Assembly (NCBI RefSeq): GCF_018882415.1
Contig: NZ_JACVOL010000001.1
Span: 248,001-312,000, forward strand
Length of the DNA: 64,000 nucleotides
Direction of reading: 5' to 3'
Source: Polynucleobacter sp. 86C-FISCH
GTDB lineage: Bacteria > Pseudomonadota > Gammaproteobacteria > Burkholderiales > Burkholderiaceae
The position numbers were made by a program, and so were the translations under genes. The notes under the pieces were generated by a model. That model had not been told where the DNA came from. It saw nothing but the letters and a program-made list of their open reading frames with translations, and did not search any database. Numbering within the stretch: position 1 is the stretch's first letter; each line of letters opens with the position of its first letter. Of the stretch, positions 9,542 through 21,036 are shown piece after piece.

Positions 9542-11067
9542 TTCCATTGGAGTGGATGCCGCCCTTAATGTTTGGTGGACTGATCGTCTTTATGTTGATC
9601 GGCTTCCCAGTCGCCTTTTCACTAATGGCGGCAGGATTATTTTTCTCCATCGTTGCAATTAGCGAAGGTTTTTTTGGAATGGCATTTTTGCAAGCTATTC
9701 CCCAGCGCATCTTTGGTAGCGTGCTCGCCAACGATCTATTGCTAGCTATCCCATTCTTTACCTTTATGGGCGCCATTCTGGAGCGCTGTGGTCTTGCAGA
9801 AGAAATGTTGGACTCGATGGGGCAACTGTTTGGCCGTGTACGTGGAGGCCTGGGTTACTCCGTCATCATTGTTGGATTTATTTTGGGTGCAATTACTGGC
9901 ACTGTAGCCGCCCAGGTAATCGCTATGGCGATGATCTCATTGCCGGTAATGATGCGTTACGGCTACAACATGCGCTACGCTACGGGCGTTTTGGCAGCTT
10001 CTGGAACGATTACCCAGCTAGTGCCTCCATCTTTAGTTCTCATTGTTCTGGCTGACCAACTCAAGACGCAAAGTGGCAGTGCTGATGTAGGCAGTATGTA
10101 TCTTGGCGCATGGGGGCCCTCACTTCTTCAGATCGCGCTCTTTGCGCTCTACACCTTCTTCTTGAGCCGTATACGCCCTGACTACCTACCACCCGTTCCT
10201 GAGAGTGCCCTCACACTAAAGGGCTGGGCGCTTTGGAAAAAATGTCTCATGGGAATCATCCCATCTGCAGTGCTCATTTTTTTAGTGCTGGGGACCATCA
10301 TGACCGGCATTGCAACACCGACAGAATCTGGAGCGATGGGTGCAATGGGTGCGCTATTACTGGCGTGGATTCGAAGGGCAAGCATTCCGAACCTTAAGGG
10401 ACTAGTACAAGAGGCTTATCAAAACACCATGCGCATTACTGCCATGGTGGTATTTATTTTGATTGGGTCGACTTGCTTCTCTGTCGTATTTCAAGGAGTG
10501 GATGGCGGCTTCTGGGTTGAAGAGCTTTTTTCCAATTTACCGGGCGGCTGGGTTGGCTTTTTAGTTGTTGTGAATTTATTTGTTTTCTTCTTAGCCTTTT
10601 TCTTAGACTTCTTTGAAATCGCATTCATCGTTGTACCAATGCTGGCACCAGTAGCCGTCAAACTACTAGCGCCAGTACTTTTGGCATCCATGAATGGCAA
10701 TCCACAAGCAGCGGCCAGCGCTGCTTTAGTTTGGTTTGGGGTCATGCTTTGCGTGAATATGCAAACCTCATTTATGCACCCCCCATTTGGCTTTGCTCTT
10801 TTCTATCTCAGAGGAGTGGCACCTAAAGAAGTGAAGAGTAGCGATATCTACTGGGGCGCTCTGCCTTGGGTAGCGCTGCAATTAGTGATGGTTGCGGTCG
10901 TGATTGCTTTCCCCGCCTTGGTGACAACCTTCTTAGATAAGCCTGCCGCAGTCGTAGAGAGTCAGGATTTCAACTTCACAAGCGAAGAAAATAAGTCTGA
11001 TACCCCATCAACGAAAGTCGATGAAGATGCCCCGGTGACTTTTCAGCTCGATAAGCCATCTAAGTAG
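9538..11067 (+). CDS. TRAP transporter large permease (DctM type)
   Basis: The 509-residue protein has about a dozen membrane segments and forms the Na+-coupled channel of a TRAP transporter for organic acids or related solutes. The opening PPLMFGGLIVFMLIGFPVAF, the GFILGAITGTVAAQVIAMAM region and ATPTESGAMGAMGALLLAW are DctM marks. The last 50 residues form a polar, probably cytoplasmic tail that is longer than usual. It overlaps dctQ by four bases. C- and G-rich short repeats at 11070-11102 may end the transcript but form only weak stems. Confidence 0.9.
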   Translation: MIPLEWMPPLMFGGLIVFMLIGFPVAFSLMAAGLFFSIVAISEGFFGMAFLQAIPQRIFGSVLANDLLLAIPFFTFMGAILERCGLAEEMLDSMGQLFGRVRGGLGYSVIIVGFILGAITGTVAAQVIAMAMISLPVMMRYGYNMRYATGVLAASGTITQLVPPSLVLIVLADQLKTQSGSADVGSMYLGAWGPSLLQIALFALYTFFLSRIRPDYLPPVPESALTLKGWALWKKCLMGIIPSAVLIFLVLGTIMTGIATPTESGAMGAMGALLLAWIRRASIPNLKGLVQEAYQNTMRITAMVVFILIGSTCFSVVFQGVDGGFWVEELFSNLPGGWVGFLVVVNLFVFFLAFFLDFFEIAFIVVPMLAPVAVKLLAPVLLASMNGNPQAAASAALVWFGVMLCVNMQTSFMHPPFGFALFYLRGVAPKEVKSSDIYWGALPWVALQLVMVAVVIAFPALVTTFLDKPAAVVESQDFNFTSEENKSDTPSTKVDEDAPVTFQLDKPSK

Positions 11068-11172
11068 GGTCACCCCTTAATTGGGGGATGGGGTTTTCCC
11101 CAAATATGTGCGAAGAGTGGGTCTTTGTCTTAAAAATCCATTACGCTAGGGAAAATTCAATCGGGTTAAATA

Positions 11173-12429
11173 ATGAACTTTCTTTCCTCAATTCGTAAGA
11201 CGCTCCCCGCGTGCATATTCACTCTTGCATTAGGCGGTTGTGGATCAACAACAGCACCGGACTTTAGTGCGATGTCGGCAAAGTATGCCAATACGCTTGA
11301 GCAATACCAGATCAATATGATCTTTCAGAATATCTTGCGCTCTTCTGAAAATCGCCCAGTGAGTTTTTTAGATATGCCGACAATCAACGGCTCGGGCTCC
11401 TTCACCGTTACTCCATATGCAAGCGCATTTTTCTCGGGTGGCATTCTGCCCTACAACTCCAGCTATCTTCCGATCAACGGTGCACTTAACAGCATCACCC
11501 CCGGAGTATCCCTATCGGTTGGCAATACATTTAACTTTACGCAATCTTCCTTAGATAACGCAGTATTTTGGAAGGGCTATTTGAGTGAACTCCCAATAGA
11601 GACGGTGAAGTATTTTGAACACAACCATATACCGAAGGAAGTTCTACTTAGCCTAGTGGTTGATCAAATTATCATTACTCAGCCTGACGGCTCACAAACT
11701 TATCTAATTAATAACCCCCTACGACCTGACTATCCAGAGTTTCAAAAACGACTCTATAAATTGATTGGTTATGGTCTTGGCGCTTACTTGGTAGATACCT
11801 CCCAAAAGGTTGGGCCTCCCGCAAACATGAGCACTCTTAAGTCGAATTTTGGCGGCAATACGCTTGAAGCCATGAAGAGCGCAGATATCATTTTGCAAAA
11901 AGTTGGACCGCCATCAGAACTTAAATTTCAACCAATCCAAGTATCAAAAAAATATAAGCTTTGCATCAAGACCAAACAATATGAAAATTTTGTCCGGGAG
12001 GAGTTTGGTGATGAAATTTTTTGCCAAGAAACGCTTGCACAAGATCTAAAGAAAACTAGCCCTACTCAGAAGGCATTACCCAAAGCTGAAATTCGGATAC
12101 GTTCCACAAATAATATATTTGAGTTCCTGGGCCAGGTAGTTAAAGCACAGTTGGCGGACCCACCTTATATGCTGACTCTACCCCCAACCGCAACTACCTT
12201 TAACAGCAATAAAAGCGCTTCAAATGAATATTCGTTATTAGTAGTTGACAAAGATAAACCTCAGCCAAGACCCTTCTCAAGCATCGAAGGCCTGGATGGC
12301 AGCGTCTATAGTATTCCCAGCCAGAACAGTGGCTACTCACCTCTCGCCATCAAGTTGCTATCCCAATTTATGTCACTACAGAAAATTCCGGGAAGTATTC
12401 CAGCATCTCCATCGGTATTGCTGAAGTAG
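11173..12429 (+). CDS. unknown secreted lipoprotein
   Basis: I do not recognise the family. The N-terminus is a lipoprotein signal with lipobox LGGC (cysteine 23), so the 418-residue protein is probably anchored to the outer membrane facing the periplasm or surface. A segment at about residues 43-68 (YQINMIF, SSENRPVSFLDMP) looks conserved in style. Two stretches share QKVGPP (around residues 210 and 240). The C-terminal part is rich in serine and proline. It is flanked by the TRAP genes and, convergently, the decarboxylase, and shares a strong terminator with the latter. Confidence 0.7.
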   Translation: MNFLSSIRKTLPACIFTLALGGCGSTTAPDFSAMSAKYANTLEQYQINMIFQNILRSSENRPVSFLDMPTINGSGSFTVTPYASAFFSGGILPYNSSYLPINGALNSITPGVSLSVGNTFNFTQSSLDNAVFWKGYLSELPIETVKYFEHNHIPKEVLLSLVVDQIIITQPDGSQTYLINNPLRPDYPEFQKRLYKLIGYGLGAYLVDTSQKVGPPANMSTLKSNFGGNTLEAMKSADIILQKVGPPSELKFQPIQVSKKYKLCIKTKQYENFVREEFGDEIFCQETLAQDLKKTSPTQKALPKAEIRIRSTNNIFEFLGQVVKAQLADPPYMLTLPPTATTFNSNKSASNEYSLLVVDKDKPQPRPFSSIEGLDGSVYSIPSQNSGYSPLAIKLLSQFMSLQKIPGSIPASPSVLLK

Positions 12430-12447
12430 AGAAATCTTTATTCACAA

Positions 12448-12479
12448 AATAAATAAGGCCCCTAGGGGCCTTATTTATT
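12448..12479. terminator. bidirectional intrinsic terminator between convergent genes
   Basis: Two perfect 15-base arms (12448-12462 and 12465-12479) are separated by TA. The core is GGCCCC/GGGGCC and the outer part is A/T-rich, which gives a T-rich tail in both directions. The right arm reaches into the stop codon of the decarboxylase. Confidence 0.9.
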
Positions 12480-14745
12480 AGAGGGTGATATCACGCTCTT
12501 GCCTGACACAATCGACGTAGTACTCGCTTTTTCCATCCACGCTAGTTTTGACCAAACCGTGGATATCCGTTTCAAATCCAGGGAACTGCTCGTTGAAGTC
12601 TCTAGCGAAGTAGAGATAATCAATGATGCGTTTGTTAAAGCGCTCGCCCGGAATCAGCAATGGTATGCCTGGAGGGTACGGTGTAACCAACATTGCAGTC
12701 ACACGCCCTTCCAGTTGATCCAGCGGCACACGATCTACCTGTTTGTGAGCCATCTTCGCCCATGCCTCTGAAGGCATCATCGCAGGAACCATGTCAGAGG
12801 TATACATCTCGGTAGTCATACGCGCTACATCACGGCTCTTATAGAACTCATGAATCTGCTGGCAGATATCTTTTAAGCCAACGCGCTCATAGCGTGGGTG
12901 TTTAGCTACGAACTCTGGCAACACTTTCCACAAAGGCGCATTTTTATCAAAGTGGTCTTTGAACTGCTGCAATTCAGTTACAAGAGTATTCCAGCGACCC
13001 TTAGTAATACCAATGGTGAACATAATGAAGAAGGAGTACAGGCCACACTTCTCTACGATCACACCATGTTCAGCAAGGTACTTGGTAACGATGCTAGCCG
13101 GGATACCCATCGAGCCAAAGTTACCCTCAATATCTAAGCCAGGCGTTACTACTGTAGCCTTAATAGGATCGAGCATATTGAAGTCTTTAGCCAACTTACC
13201 AAAGTCATGCCAAGCAGCGGATGGCTCTAAGACCCAATCTGAACGCTCACCAATACCCTCTTCGGCCAAATGATCTGGACCCCAGACCTTAAACCACCAG
13301 TCAGCACCAAACTTATCGTCCACTTCACGCATAGCGCGACGGAAGTCCATTGCTTCAGCAATAGATTCTTCAACCAAGGTTGTGCCACCAGGAGACTCCA
13401 TCATGGCTGCAGAGACGTCGCATGACGCAATAATCGCGTACTGTGGACTGGTCGAGGTATGCATCAAATAAGCTTCATTGAAACAGTCGCGATCCAACTT
13501 CGTATCTTCCGCATCCTGCACCAACACTTGAGATGCTTGGGATAAGCCAGCCAATAACTTATGGGTGGACTGGGTAGCAAACATCAAACTCTTCTTGGTG
13601 CGCTTACGATCCGAGCCAATGGCATGCATATCCTTATAGAAGGGATGGAAGGCAGCATGCGGCAACCAAGCTTCATCGAAATGCAAAGAGTCAACTTTGC
13701 CATCGAGCATCTCTTTAATCATCTCAACGTTGTAGACGATGCCGTCATAGGTACTTTGAGTCAGCGTCATTACGCGAGGTACTACGTTCTTATTCTTAAT
13801 GAATGGATTAGCATCAATTTTCTTCTGGATGTTTTTCCATTCAAACTCTTCTTTTGGAATCGGGCCAATAATGCCCAGATGATTGCGGGTAGGCATCAAG
13901 AAGATAGGAATCGCGCCCATCATGGTGATGGAATGAATGACAGATTTATGGCAATTGCGATCAACCAATACCACGTCACCAGGAGCAACAGTAGAGTGCC
14001 AAACAATCTTGTTTGAGGTTGAAGTACCGTTAGTTACGAAGAACAAATGGTCAGCATTAAAGATGCGGGCAGCATTGCGCTCACTCTGCAGCACTGGGCC
14101 GGTATGGTCTAAGAGTTGGCCCAATTCTTCAACAGCATTACACACGTCAGCGCGAAGCATGTTTTCGCCAAAGAACTGGTGGAACATGCGCCCCACTGGG
14201 CTCTTTAAGAATGCAACGCCACCAGAGTGACCAGGGCAATGCCAAGAATACGAACCTTCAGAGGCGTAGTTAGTTAACGCGCGGAAGAATGGTGGGGCTA
14301 GAGAATCCAGGTACACCTTTGCTTCGCGAATGATGTGACGTGCCACGAACTCCGGAGTGTCTTCATTCATATGAATGAACCCATGCAATTCCCGCAAGAT
14401 GTCATTCGGCATATGACGTGAAGTACGGGTCTCACCATACAAGAAGATTGGAATATCTTCATTACGCTTACGCACTTCGGTAATAAAAGCACGTAGGTTA
14501 TTTAAAGCCGGAAGATCATGGTCTTCAGAATCGGAATCAAACTCTTCATCATCAATCGAAACAATGAAAGTCGATGCGCGAGAAGCTTGTTGAGCAAACG
14601 AAGTCAGGTCACCATAGCTAGTTAAGCCAATAACCTCCATACCTTCATTCTCAATCGCCTCAGCGAGGTCACGAATTCCCGAGCCCGAAATATTTTCGGA
14701 GCGGAAGTCCTCATCAATAATGATGATTGGGAAACGAAATTTCAT
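12478..14745 (-). CDS. arginine/lysine/ornithine decarboxylase (PLP fold type I)
   Basis: This cytosolic PLP enzyme removes CO2 from a basic amino acid, yielding a polyamine or its precursor and consuming a proton. An N-terminal wing domain (about 1-130) precedes the PLP domain with CPGHSGG, the FDEAWLPHAAFHP motif and the PLP lysine in ATQSTHKLLAGLSQ (about residue 396). At 755 residues it has the length of E. coli AdiA rather than SpeC or LdcC, which favours arginine, but the substrate is not proven. The ATG at 14745 has a GGGGAG site upstream and overlaps the K+ channel stop as ATGA, so the two are translationally coupled. Confidence 0.9.
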   Translation of the reverse strand: MKFRFPIIIIDEDFRSENISGSGIRDLAEAIENEGMEVIGLTSYGDLTSFAQQASRASTFIVSIDDEEFDSDSEDHDLPALNNLRAFITEVRKRNEDIPIFLYGETRTSRHMPNDILRELHGFIHMNEDTPEFVARHIIREAKVYLDSLAPPFFRALTNYASEGSYSWHCPGHSGGVAFLKSPVGRMFHQFFGENMLRADVCNAVEELGQLLDHTGPVLQSERNAARIFNADHLFFVTNGTSTSNKIVWHSTVAPGDVVLVDRNCHKSVIHSITMMGAIPIFLMPTRNHLGIIGPIPKEEFEWKNIQKKIDANPFIKNKNVVPRVMTLTQSTYDGIVYNVEMIKEMLDGKVDSLHFDEAWLPHAAFHPFYKDMHAIGSDRKRTKKSLMFATQSTHKLLAGLSQASQVLVQDAEDTKLDRDCFNEAYLMHTSTSPQYAIIASCDVSAAMMESPGGTTLVEESIAEAMDFRRAMREVDDKFGADWWFKVWGPDHLAEEGIGERSDWVLEPSAAWHDFGKLAKDFNMLDPIKATVVTPGLDIEGNFGSMGIPASIVTKYLAEHGVIVEKCGLYSFFIMFTIGITKGRWNTLVTELQQFKDHFDKNAPLWKVLPEFVAKHPRYERVGLKDICQQIHEFYKSRDVARMTTEMYTSDMVPAMMPSEAWAKMAHKQVDRVPLDQLEGRVTAMLVTPYPPGIPLLIPGERFNKRIIDYLYFARDFNEQFPGFETDIHGLVKTSVDGKSEYYVDCVRQERDITL

Positions 14746-15659
14746 AAATACTCCCCTACTAACTTGTCCGATGAATTCGGAACCCACTTATCAAAATTGG
14801 TTAGATCAATTACTCGATCGCCGTCTGGTAATGCTGTGACTATATCGATGAATGTCGCATTTTGCTGCACATCTTTAGGCAAGTAAACATGGCGAGCGTA
14901 GACCTGATTGGCTAAGCTCTCGTGATAACCCGTAAAGGTAATAAGTAAATGCCATTGGCGCTCAATTGCCGCTTTACCCAAGTAGTCTTTTAGAGCACTT
15001 GTCTCATCAATACTATGCATTGCAGTCCAGGTTAATGAGAACACTGGGCTCTCAGAACGGTGTAACTGCAATTCGACTGAGCGTCGATAGCGCTCACCTT
15101 CACTCGTCATACTTTCGGCGATCAACCACAGACGTAACTGCGCCTCAACAATATGTGAGCTGCGATCATTGGCTACGCGAAACTTAAATGTTTGTACGCC
15201 ATCATGACTTCCAACGACAGCCACTTTAGAGAAGCGTACACCAGCAGTCGGTCTAGTGAAACGCGCAAAAGCCAAACCCGTGGTTAATGCCGAATACACA
15301 ATTCCAAAAAAGGCTTCAAAAGTCACAATTGCATTTGGCCAACTGCCTATGGGCGTCATACGACCATAACCAATTGTTGCCATAGTTTGCACGCTGAAGA
15401 AAAATGCATCTAATAGCGAACCTGGCTGGGTATTGGTAATAGCGCCATCACCACAAGCTAAGTAGGCTAATGCAAATATGAGGTTGCCGCCCAAATAAAC
15501 CAAGACGACCAACAGCAAGAAGCTGCCCCAGCTGGTCCCTAAAAGCCAGTGATAAAAATTATTTTCTGGACGCGCAATTTCAGTACGCGAGAGTGTTGCG
15601 CGATATTCATCTAAATTAATTCGCGCAGGACGGCGATTAAATGGAAATAATTTACGCAC
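14742..15659 (-). CDS. inward-rectifier potassium channel (KirBac type)
   Basis: The 305-residue protein has a slide-helix N-terminus, an outer helix (about 43-68), a pore with selectivity filter TIGYGRM (about 95-101), an inner helix, and a C-terminal immunoglobulin-like cytoplasmic domain of about 175 residues, the layout of bacterial Kir channels. The start codon is GTG. It lies 12 bases after dcd and overlaps the decarboxylase start by four bases, so its role may be tied to membrane potential or pH stress. No ligand can be named. Confidence 0.9.
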   Translation of the reverse strand: MRKLFPFNRRPARINLDEYRATLSRTEIARPENNFYHWLLGTSWGSFLLLVVLVYLGGNLIFALAYLACGDGAITNTQPGSLLDAFFFSVQTMATIGYGRMTPIGSWPNAIVTFEAFFGIVYSALTTGLAFARFTRPTAGVRFSKVAVVGSHDGVQTFKFRVANDRSSHIVEAQLRLWLIAESMTSEGERYRRSVELQLHRSESPVFSLTWTAMHSIDETSALKDYLGKAAIERQWHLLITFTGYHESLANQVYARHVYLPKDVQQNATFIDIVTALPDGDRVIDLTNFDKWVPNSSDKLVGEYL

Positions 15660-15671
15660 TGCCGTAATGGC

Positions 15672-16238
15672 TTAGGTCTTTGGCAGGGTCACGCCCCGCT
15701 GACCTTGATATTTACCACCGCGATCTTTATACGATGTACCACACACTTCATCACTCTCAAAGAAGAGTACTTGTGCGCAACCTTCACCCGCATAAATCTT
15801 GGCAGGCAATGGCGTGGTATTTGAAAACTCTAAAGTGACATAACCTTCCCACTCAGGCTCGAATGGTGTGACGTTCACAATAATGCCGCAACGTGCATAT
15901 GTACTCTTACCAACGCAAACGGTTAATACGCTACGTGGAATCTTGAAGTACTCGACCGTTCTTGCTAGTGCAAATGAATTAGGCGGAATGATGCAAACAT
16001 CACCCTTGAAATCAACAAAGGATTGCTCGTCAAAATTCTTCGGGTCAACGATGGTGCTATTGATATTGGTAAAGATTTTGAATTCGTCTGCACAACGAAT
16101 GTCATAGCCATAGCTTGAAGTGCCATAACTTACGATTTTGTTTCCTGAGGCGTCTTGGCGAACTTGCCCAGGTTCAAATGGGCTGATCATGCCTTGCTCG
16201 CCCATGCGGCGGATCCAGTGGTCAGATTTAATAGTCAT
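15672..16238 (-). CDS. dcd: dCTP deaminase
   Basis: Dcd deaminates dCTP to dUTP, feeding thymidylate synthesis. The 188-residue protein shows [33 protein letters not shown] with the catalytic region, the [14 protein letters not shown] trimer motif, and the C-terminal [18 protein letters not shown]. It heads a tight minus-strand run of dcd, the K+ channel and the decarboxylase. The promoter box TACAAT six bases before the ATG predicts a leaderless message. Confidence 0.97.
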   Translation of the reverse strand: MTIKSDHWIRRMGEQGMISPFEPGQVRQDASGNKIVSYGTSSYGYDIRCADEFKIFTNINSTIVDPKNFDEQSFVDFKGDVCIIPPNSFALARTVEYFKIPRSVLTVCVGKSTYARCGIIVNVTPFEPEWEGYVTLEFSNTTPLPAKIYAGEGCAQVLFFESDEVCGTSYKDRGGKYQGQRGVTLPKT

Positions 16239-16244
16239 GGGCGA

Positions 16245-16250
16245 ATTGTA
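16245..16250 (-). promoter_or_regulatory. -10 box placed for a leaderless dcd mRNA
   Basis: On the minus strand TACAAT (5 of 6) is followed by six bases and the dcd ATG at 16238. A 4-of-6 match to the -35 consensus (TGGGCA) lies about 17 bases further upstream. There is no Shine-Dalgarno sequence. Confidence 0.5.
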
Positions 16251-16278
16251 AAACCTTCGCCCTCACCTGCCCACGAAT

Positions 16279-17121
16279 TTATTGAGGTTTTTGGCTAAAA
16301 ACGACCCTCTCTGGGGCGTTATAGATCTCGAAGTGTTTGCCAGAGCAGCGAGACAGGATAGTGAGATTGGTTTTGCGAGCCAGCTCTAACCCCATCAAAG
16401 TGACTCCTGAGCGGGTCAAGAGGAAAGGAATGCCCATCTGGGCGCCCTTAATGACCATCTCCGAGGTTAGGCGGCCAGTAGTAAAGAAAATAAGATCCCT
16501 ACCCGGTTTATTGGCCAACCACATCAAGCCAGAAATCGAGTCGACTGCATTATGGCGACCCACATCCTCAATGAAATGCAAAAGGCGCACGCCCTCATTA
16601 CCGTCGCGCTCAAAAACTGCGCAGGCATGGACCGAGCCAGACTTTTTATAAATGGTGTCGTGAATACGGATCGAGTCAATCAAGGTAACTATTGCCTCTT
16701 GAGACAATGTCGGACCTTCAGGCAGCTGAATCTCGTCCATCTCCTCAATAAGGCCACCAAACATCGTGCCTTGTCCACATCCCGTCGTCACCACCCGCTT
16801 ACTCGTTAGGGCATCAATATCCACCGTACTCCGGCGGGTTTTCACAGCGGCTGAATCTGTCTCCCAGTCCACCTGAATGCTCTCGATATCGTCCGGAGAC
16901 TCAACTAGGCGCTGATTACGCAAATAGCCCAGAACTAGAGCCTCTGGGGCACTACCCAGCGTCATGAGGGTCACGACCTCACGCTTGTCTAAGTAAATAG
17001 TTAGAGGGCGCTCGCCAGGAATATGGGTCTTTTTAAGACGTCCCATTTCATCCATAACCTCAACCTCATGCACTACCGGCACGGAGGCACAGGACATCTG
17101 AATATTGGGTTTTGCTGCCAT
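16279..17121 (-). CDS. fdhD: formate dehydrogenase accessory sulfurtransferase FdhD, single-cysteine variant
   Basis: FdhD passes sulfur from a cysteine desulfurase to the molybdenum cofactor of formate dehydrogenase. The 280 residues carry GERPLTIYLDKREV, the FIEDVGRHNAVD motif and FFTTGRLTSEMV. The active loop reads TTGCGQGTMFGG: only cysteine 115 is present, where E. coli FdhD has a CxxC pair. The gene is divergent from metG across about 160 bases. A functional link to the formate-producing oxalate cluster 5 kb away is possible but not shown. Confidence 0.93.
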   Translation of the reverse strand: MAAKPNIQMSCASVPVVHEVEVMDEMGRLKKTHIPGERPLTIYLDKREVVTLMTLGSAPEALVLGYLRNQRLVESPDDIESIQVDWETDSAAVKTRRSTVDIDALTSKRVVTTGCGQGTMFGGLIEEMDEIQLPEGPTLSQEAIVTLIDSIRIHDTIYKKSGSVHACAVFERDGNEGVRLLHFIEDVGRHNAVDSISGLMWLANKPGRDLIFFTTGRLTSEMVIKGAQMGIPFLLTRSGVTLMGLELARKTNLTILSRCSGKHFEIYNAPERVVFSQKPQ

Positions 17122-17282
17122 AAATACTCTCTCGCGGTCGGGCTTAAAGGAAGTTTATCGGTGTTTATGAAGACTTCACGGTGCTTTACTTTAACCGCAG
17201 ACTAAAATCACTGCATAAGCCAGCATAATTGAGGGCTAAACCCCAGTTAACCTTTTAACCTTCTTATTTAAGTCCGCATTAC

Positions 17283-18953
17283 ATGAGCAGTTCCCAACGC
17301 CGCCTTCTTGTTACCTCCGCCCTACCGTATGCCAATGGTCAGATCCATATCGGCCATCTGGTGGAGTATGTACAGACCGATATTTGGGTTCGCTTCCAAA
17401 GAATGCGTGGTCATGAAGTGCACTACGTTGGCGCCGACGACACTCACGGCACCCCCATCATGTTGCGTGCTGAAAAAGAAGGTCTTACCCCAAAAGAACT
17501 CATCGCTAATGTTTGGAAAGAACATAAGCGTGACTTTGACAACTTCCTGATTTCATTCGATAACTACTACACCACAGATAGTCCAGAGAATGAAAAGCTT
17601 GCGCAGAGTATTTACATAAAGCTGCGTGATGCAGGATTGATTGAAAAGCGAGCTATTGAGCAAGCTTACGATCCTGTAAAAGAAATGTTTTTACCGGATC
17701 GCTTTATCAAAGGCGAGTGCCCTAAGTGTGGTGCGAAAGATCAATATGGTGATAACTGCGAAAAGTGTGGCGCAACCTACTCACCTACCGACCTCAAGAA
17801 TCCGTTTTCAGTAGTTAGCGGCGCAACACCAATTAAAAAGATTTCTGATCACTACTTCTTTAAGTTATCGGATCCGCGCTGCGAAGAGTTCTTGCGCGAC
17901 TGGACTCAAGTAAAAACACCGTTGCAGCCAGAGGCTCGCAATAAGATGAAAGAGTGGGTTGGTCAACCCGGCGAAAGCAAGTTGGGCGACTGGGATATCT
18001 CCCGCGACGCCCCGTATTTCGGGTTTGAGATCCCCGACGCGCCAGGCAAGTACTTCTATGTCTGGCTTGATGCCCCTATTGGTTACTACGCTAGTTTCCT
18101 CAATTATTGCCAGGCTAAAGGCCTGAATTTTGATGAATGGGTTAAGCCAGACACTACAACTGAGCAATACCATTTCATCGGCAAAGATATTCTGTATTTC
18201 CATACTTTATTTTGGCCAGCTACTCTGCAATTTGCAGGTTACCGTACGCCAACTAATGTATTTGCACATGGCTTCTTAACAGTTGATGGCGAGAAGATGA
18301 GTAAGTCACGCGGCACACTCATCTCTGCAAACAGTGTGATTGAATGCGGCTTTAATCCAGAGTGGTTCCGTTATTACTTTGCAACCAAGCTGAATGACAG
18401 CATGGAAGATTTGGATTTAAATCTTCAAGATTTTGTCGCGCGTGTTAACAGTGACTTATTGGGTAAGTACATCAACATCGCAAGTCGCAGCGCTGGTTTC
18501 TTGGTAAAGCGTTTTGGAGGCGTTGTTTCTGATGAAGCAATGAGCAATCCACTACTAAAAGAAATTGCATCATCTAGCGAAAAAATTGCTGAACTCTATG
18601 AGGGACGCGAGTATGCCAAAGCACTGCGTACCGTCATGGAACTTGCAGATAAAGTAAATGGCTTTGTTGACGAGAACAAGCCATGGGAAATCGCTAAAGA
18701 TCCAGAACGTGAAGCTGAGTTGCAAAGGGTTTGCAGTATTACTCTTGAAGCATTCCGCATGCTCAGCCTGTATCTCAAGCCGGTTATTCCACAGGTAGTT
18801 GCTGGCGTCGAGGAATTCTTCTCCTTGCCACCCCTTTCCTGGGCCGACATTAATACCCCGCTTTCTAGCAAAAACCCCATTAAGGCCTACAAGCATCTAA
18901 TGACCCGTGTGGAAGCCCCTCAAATTGAGGCTTTACTAGCGGCAAACTTGTAA
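17283..18953 (+). CDS. metG: methionyl-tRNA synthetase, short form without C-terminal tRNA-binding domain
   Basis: MetG charges tRNA-Met. The class I marks are [11 protein letters not shown] and [11 protein letters not shown] four-cysteine zinc knuckle (CPKCG and CEKCG, about residues 141-160) makes it the MetG1 type. The protein ends at residue 556 after the anticodon-binding helices (LLAANL). E. coli MetG has 677 residues and ends in an EMAP/Trbp111-like dimerisation domain, which is missing here with no trace downstream. It should therefore be monomeric. No Shine-Dalgarno sequence is seen before the ATG. Confidence 0.96.
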   Translation: MSSSQRRLLVTSALPYANGQIHIGHLVEYVQTDIWVRFQRMRGHEVHYVGADDTHGTPIMLRAEKEGLTPKELIANVWKEHKRDFDNFLISFDNYYTTDSPENEKLAQSIYIKLRDAGLIEKRAIEQAYDPVKEMFLPDRFIKGECPKCGAKDQYGDNCEKCGATYSPTDLKNPFSVVSGATPIKKISDHYFFKLSDPRCEEFLRDWTQVKTPLQPEARNKMKEWVGQPGESKLGDWDISRDAPYFGFEIPDAPGKYFYVWLDAPIGYYASFLNYCQAKGLNFDEWVKPDTTTEQYHFIGKDILYFHTLFWPATLQFAGYRTPTNVFAHGFLTVDGEKMSKSRGTLISANSVIECGFNPEWFRYYFATKLNDSMEDLDLNLQDFVARVNSDLLGKYINIASRSAGFLVKRFGGVVSDEAMSNPLLKEIASSSEKIAELYEGREYAKALRTVMELADKVNGFVDENKPWEIAKDPEREAELQRVCSITLEAFRMLSLYLKPVIPQVVAGVEEFFSLPPLSWADINTPLSSKNPIKAYKHLMTRVEAPQIEALLAANL

Positions 18954-19056
18954 AAATACCCCTAAAAAGCACCTATAATGGCGATTGTAGTCCCTAGATA
19001 ACTTTTCGAATTAATTTCATAAGTTATTGAATTTATTGAGTATTTTAGGAAATGCC

Positions 19057-19237
19057 ATGGCAAGATATCAATCTGAATTCACCCAGTTCTTAAATGAACT
19101 CAAGACCGAGCATCCAAACCTCGAGGCTGAGCAACAAGCGGGCCGCGCCCTCTTGTGGGACAAAGAGCCATTGAGCGTTGAAGATCAACGTCGCGCCAAA
19201 GCTGCAAAACTCAAGCAACGCGCTTACGTTTATTCGA

Positions 19238-19245
<8 letters not shown>
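19057..19245 (+). CDS. DUF3460 family small protein
   Basis: This 62-residue protein has no known function. The start at 19057 has AGGA six bases upstream and gives MARYQSEF, a typical DUF3460 beginning. The rest is charged and probably helical (FLNELKTEHPNLEAEQQAGR, then SVEDQRRAKAAKL). It overlaps scpA by eight bases and forms a block with scpA and panC that is familiar from Burkholderiales. A TATAAT sequence at about 18973-18978 may be its promoter. Confidence 0.8.
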
Positions 19246-20949
<1,704 letters not shown>

Positions 20950-21036
20950 TCATTCGGGCATCTAGGGGCATGCTTTCAGAATTTGGCAATGGCAAATCAT
21001 GCCTTAAGCAGCGCCGATAACTTAGAAAGGTGCAAA

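Noticed and set aside
11070..11102. Possible terminator after the TRAP genes
   Set aside because: The CCCC/GGGG stems are only four bases long and no T-tract follows a stable hairpin.
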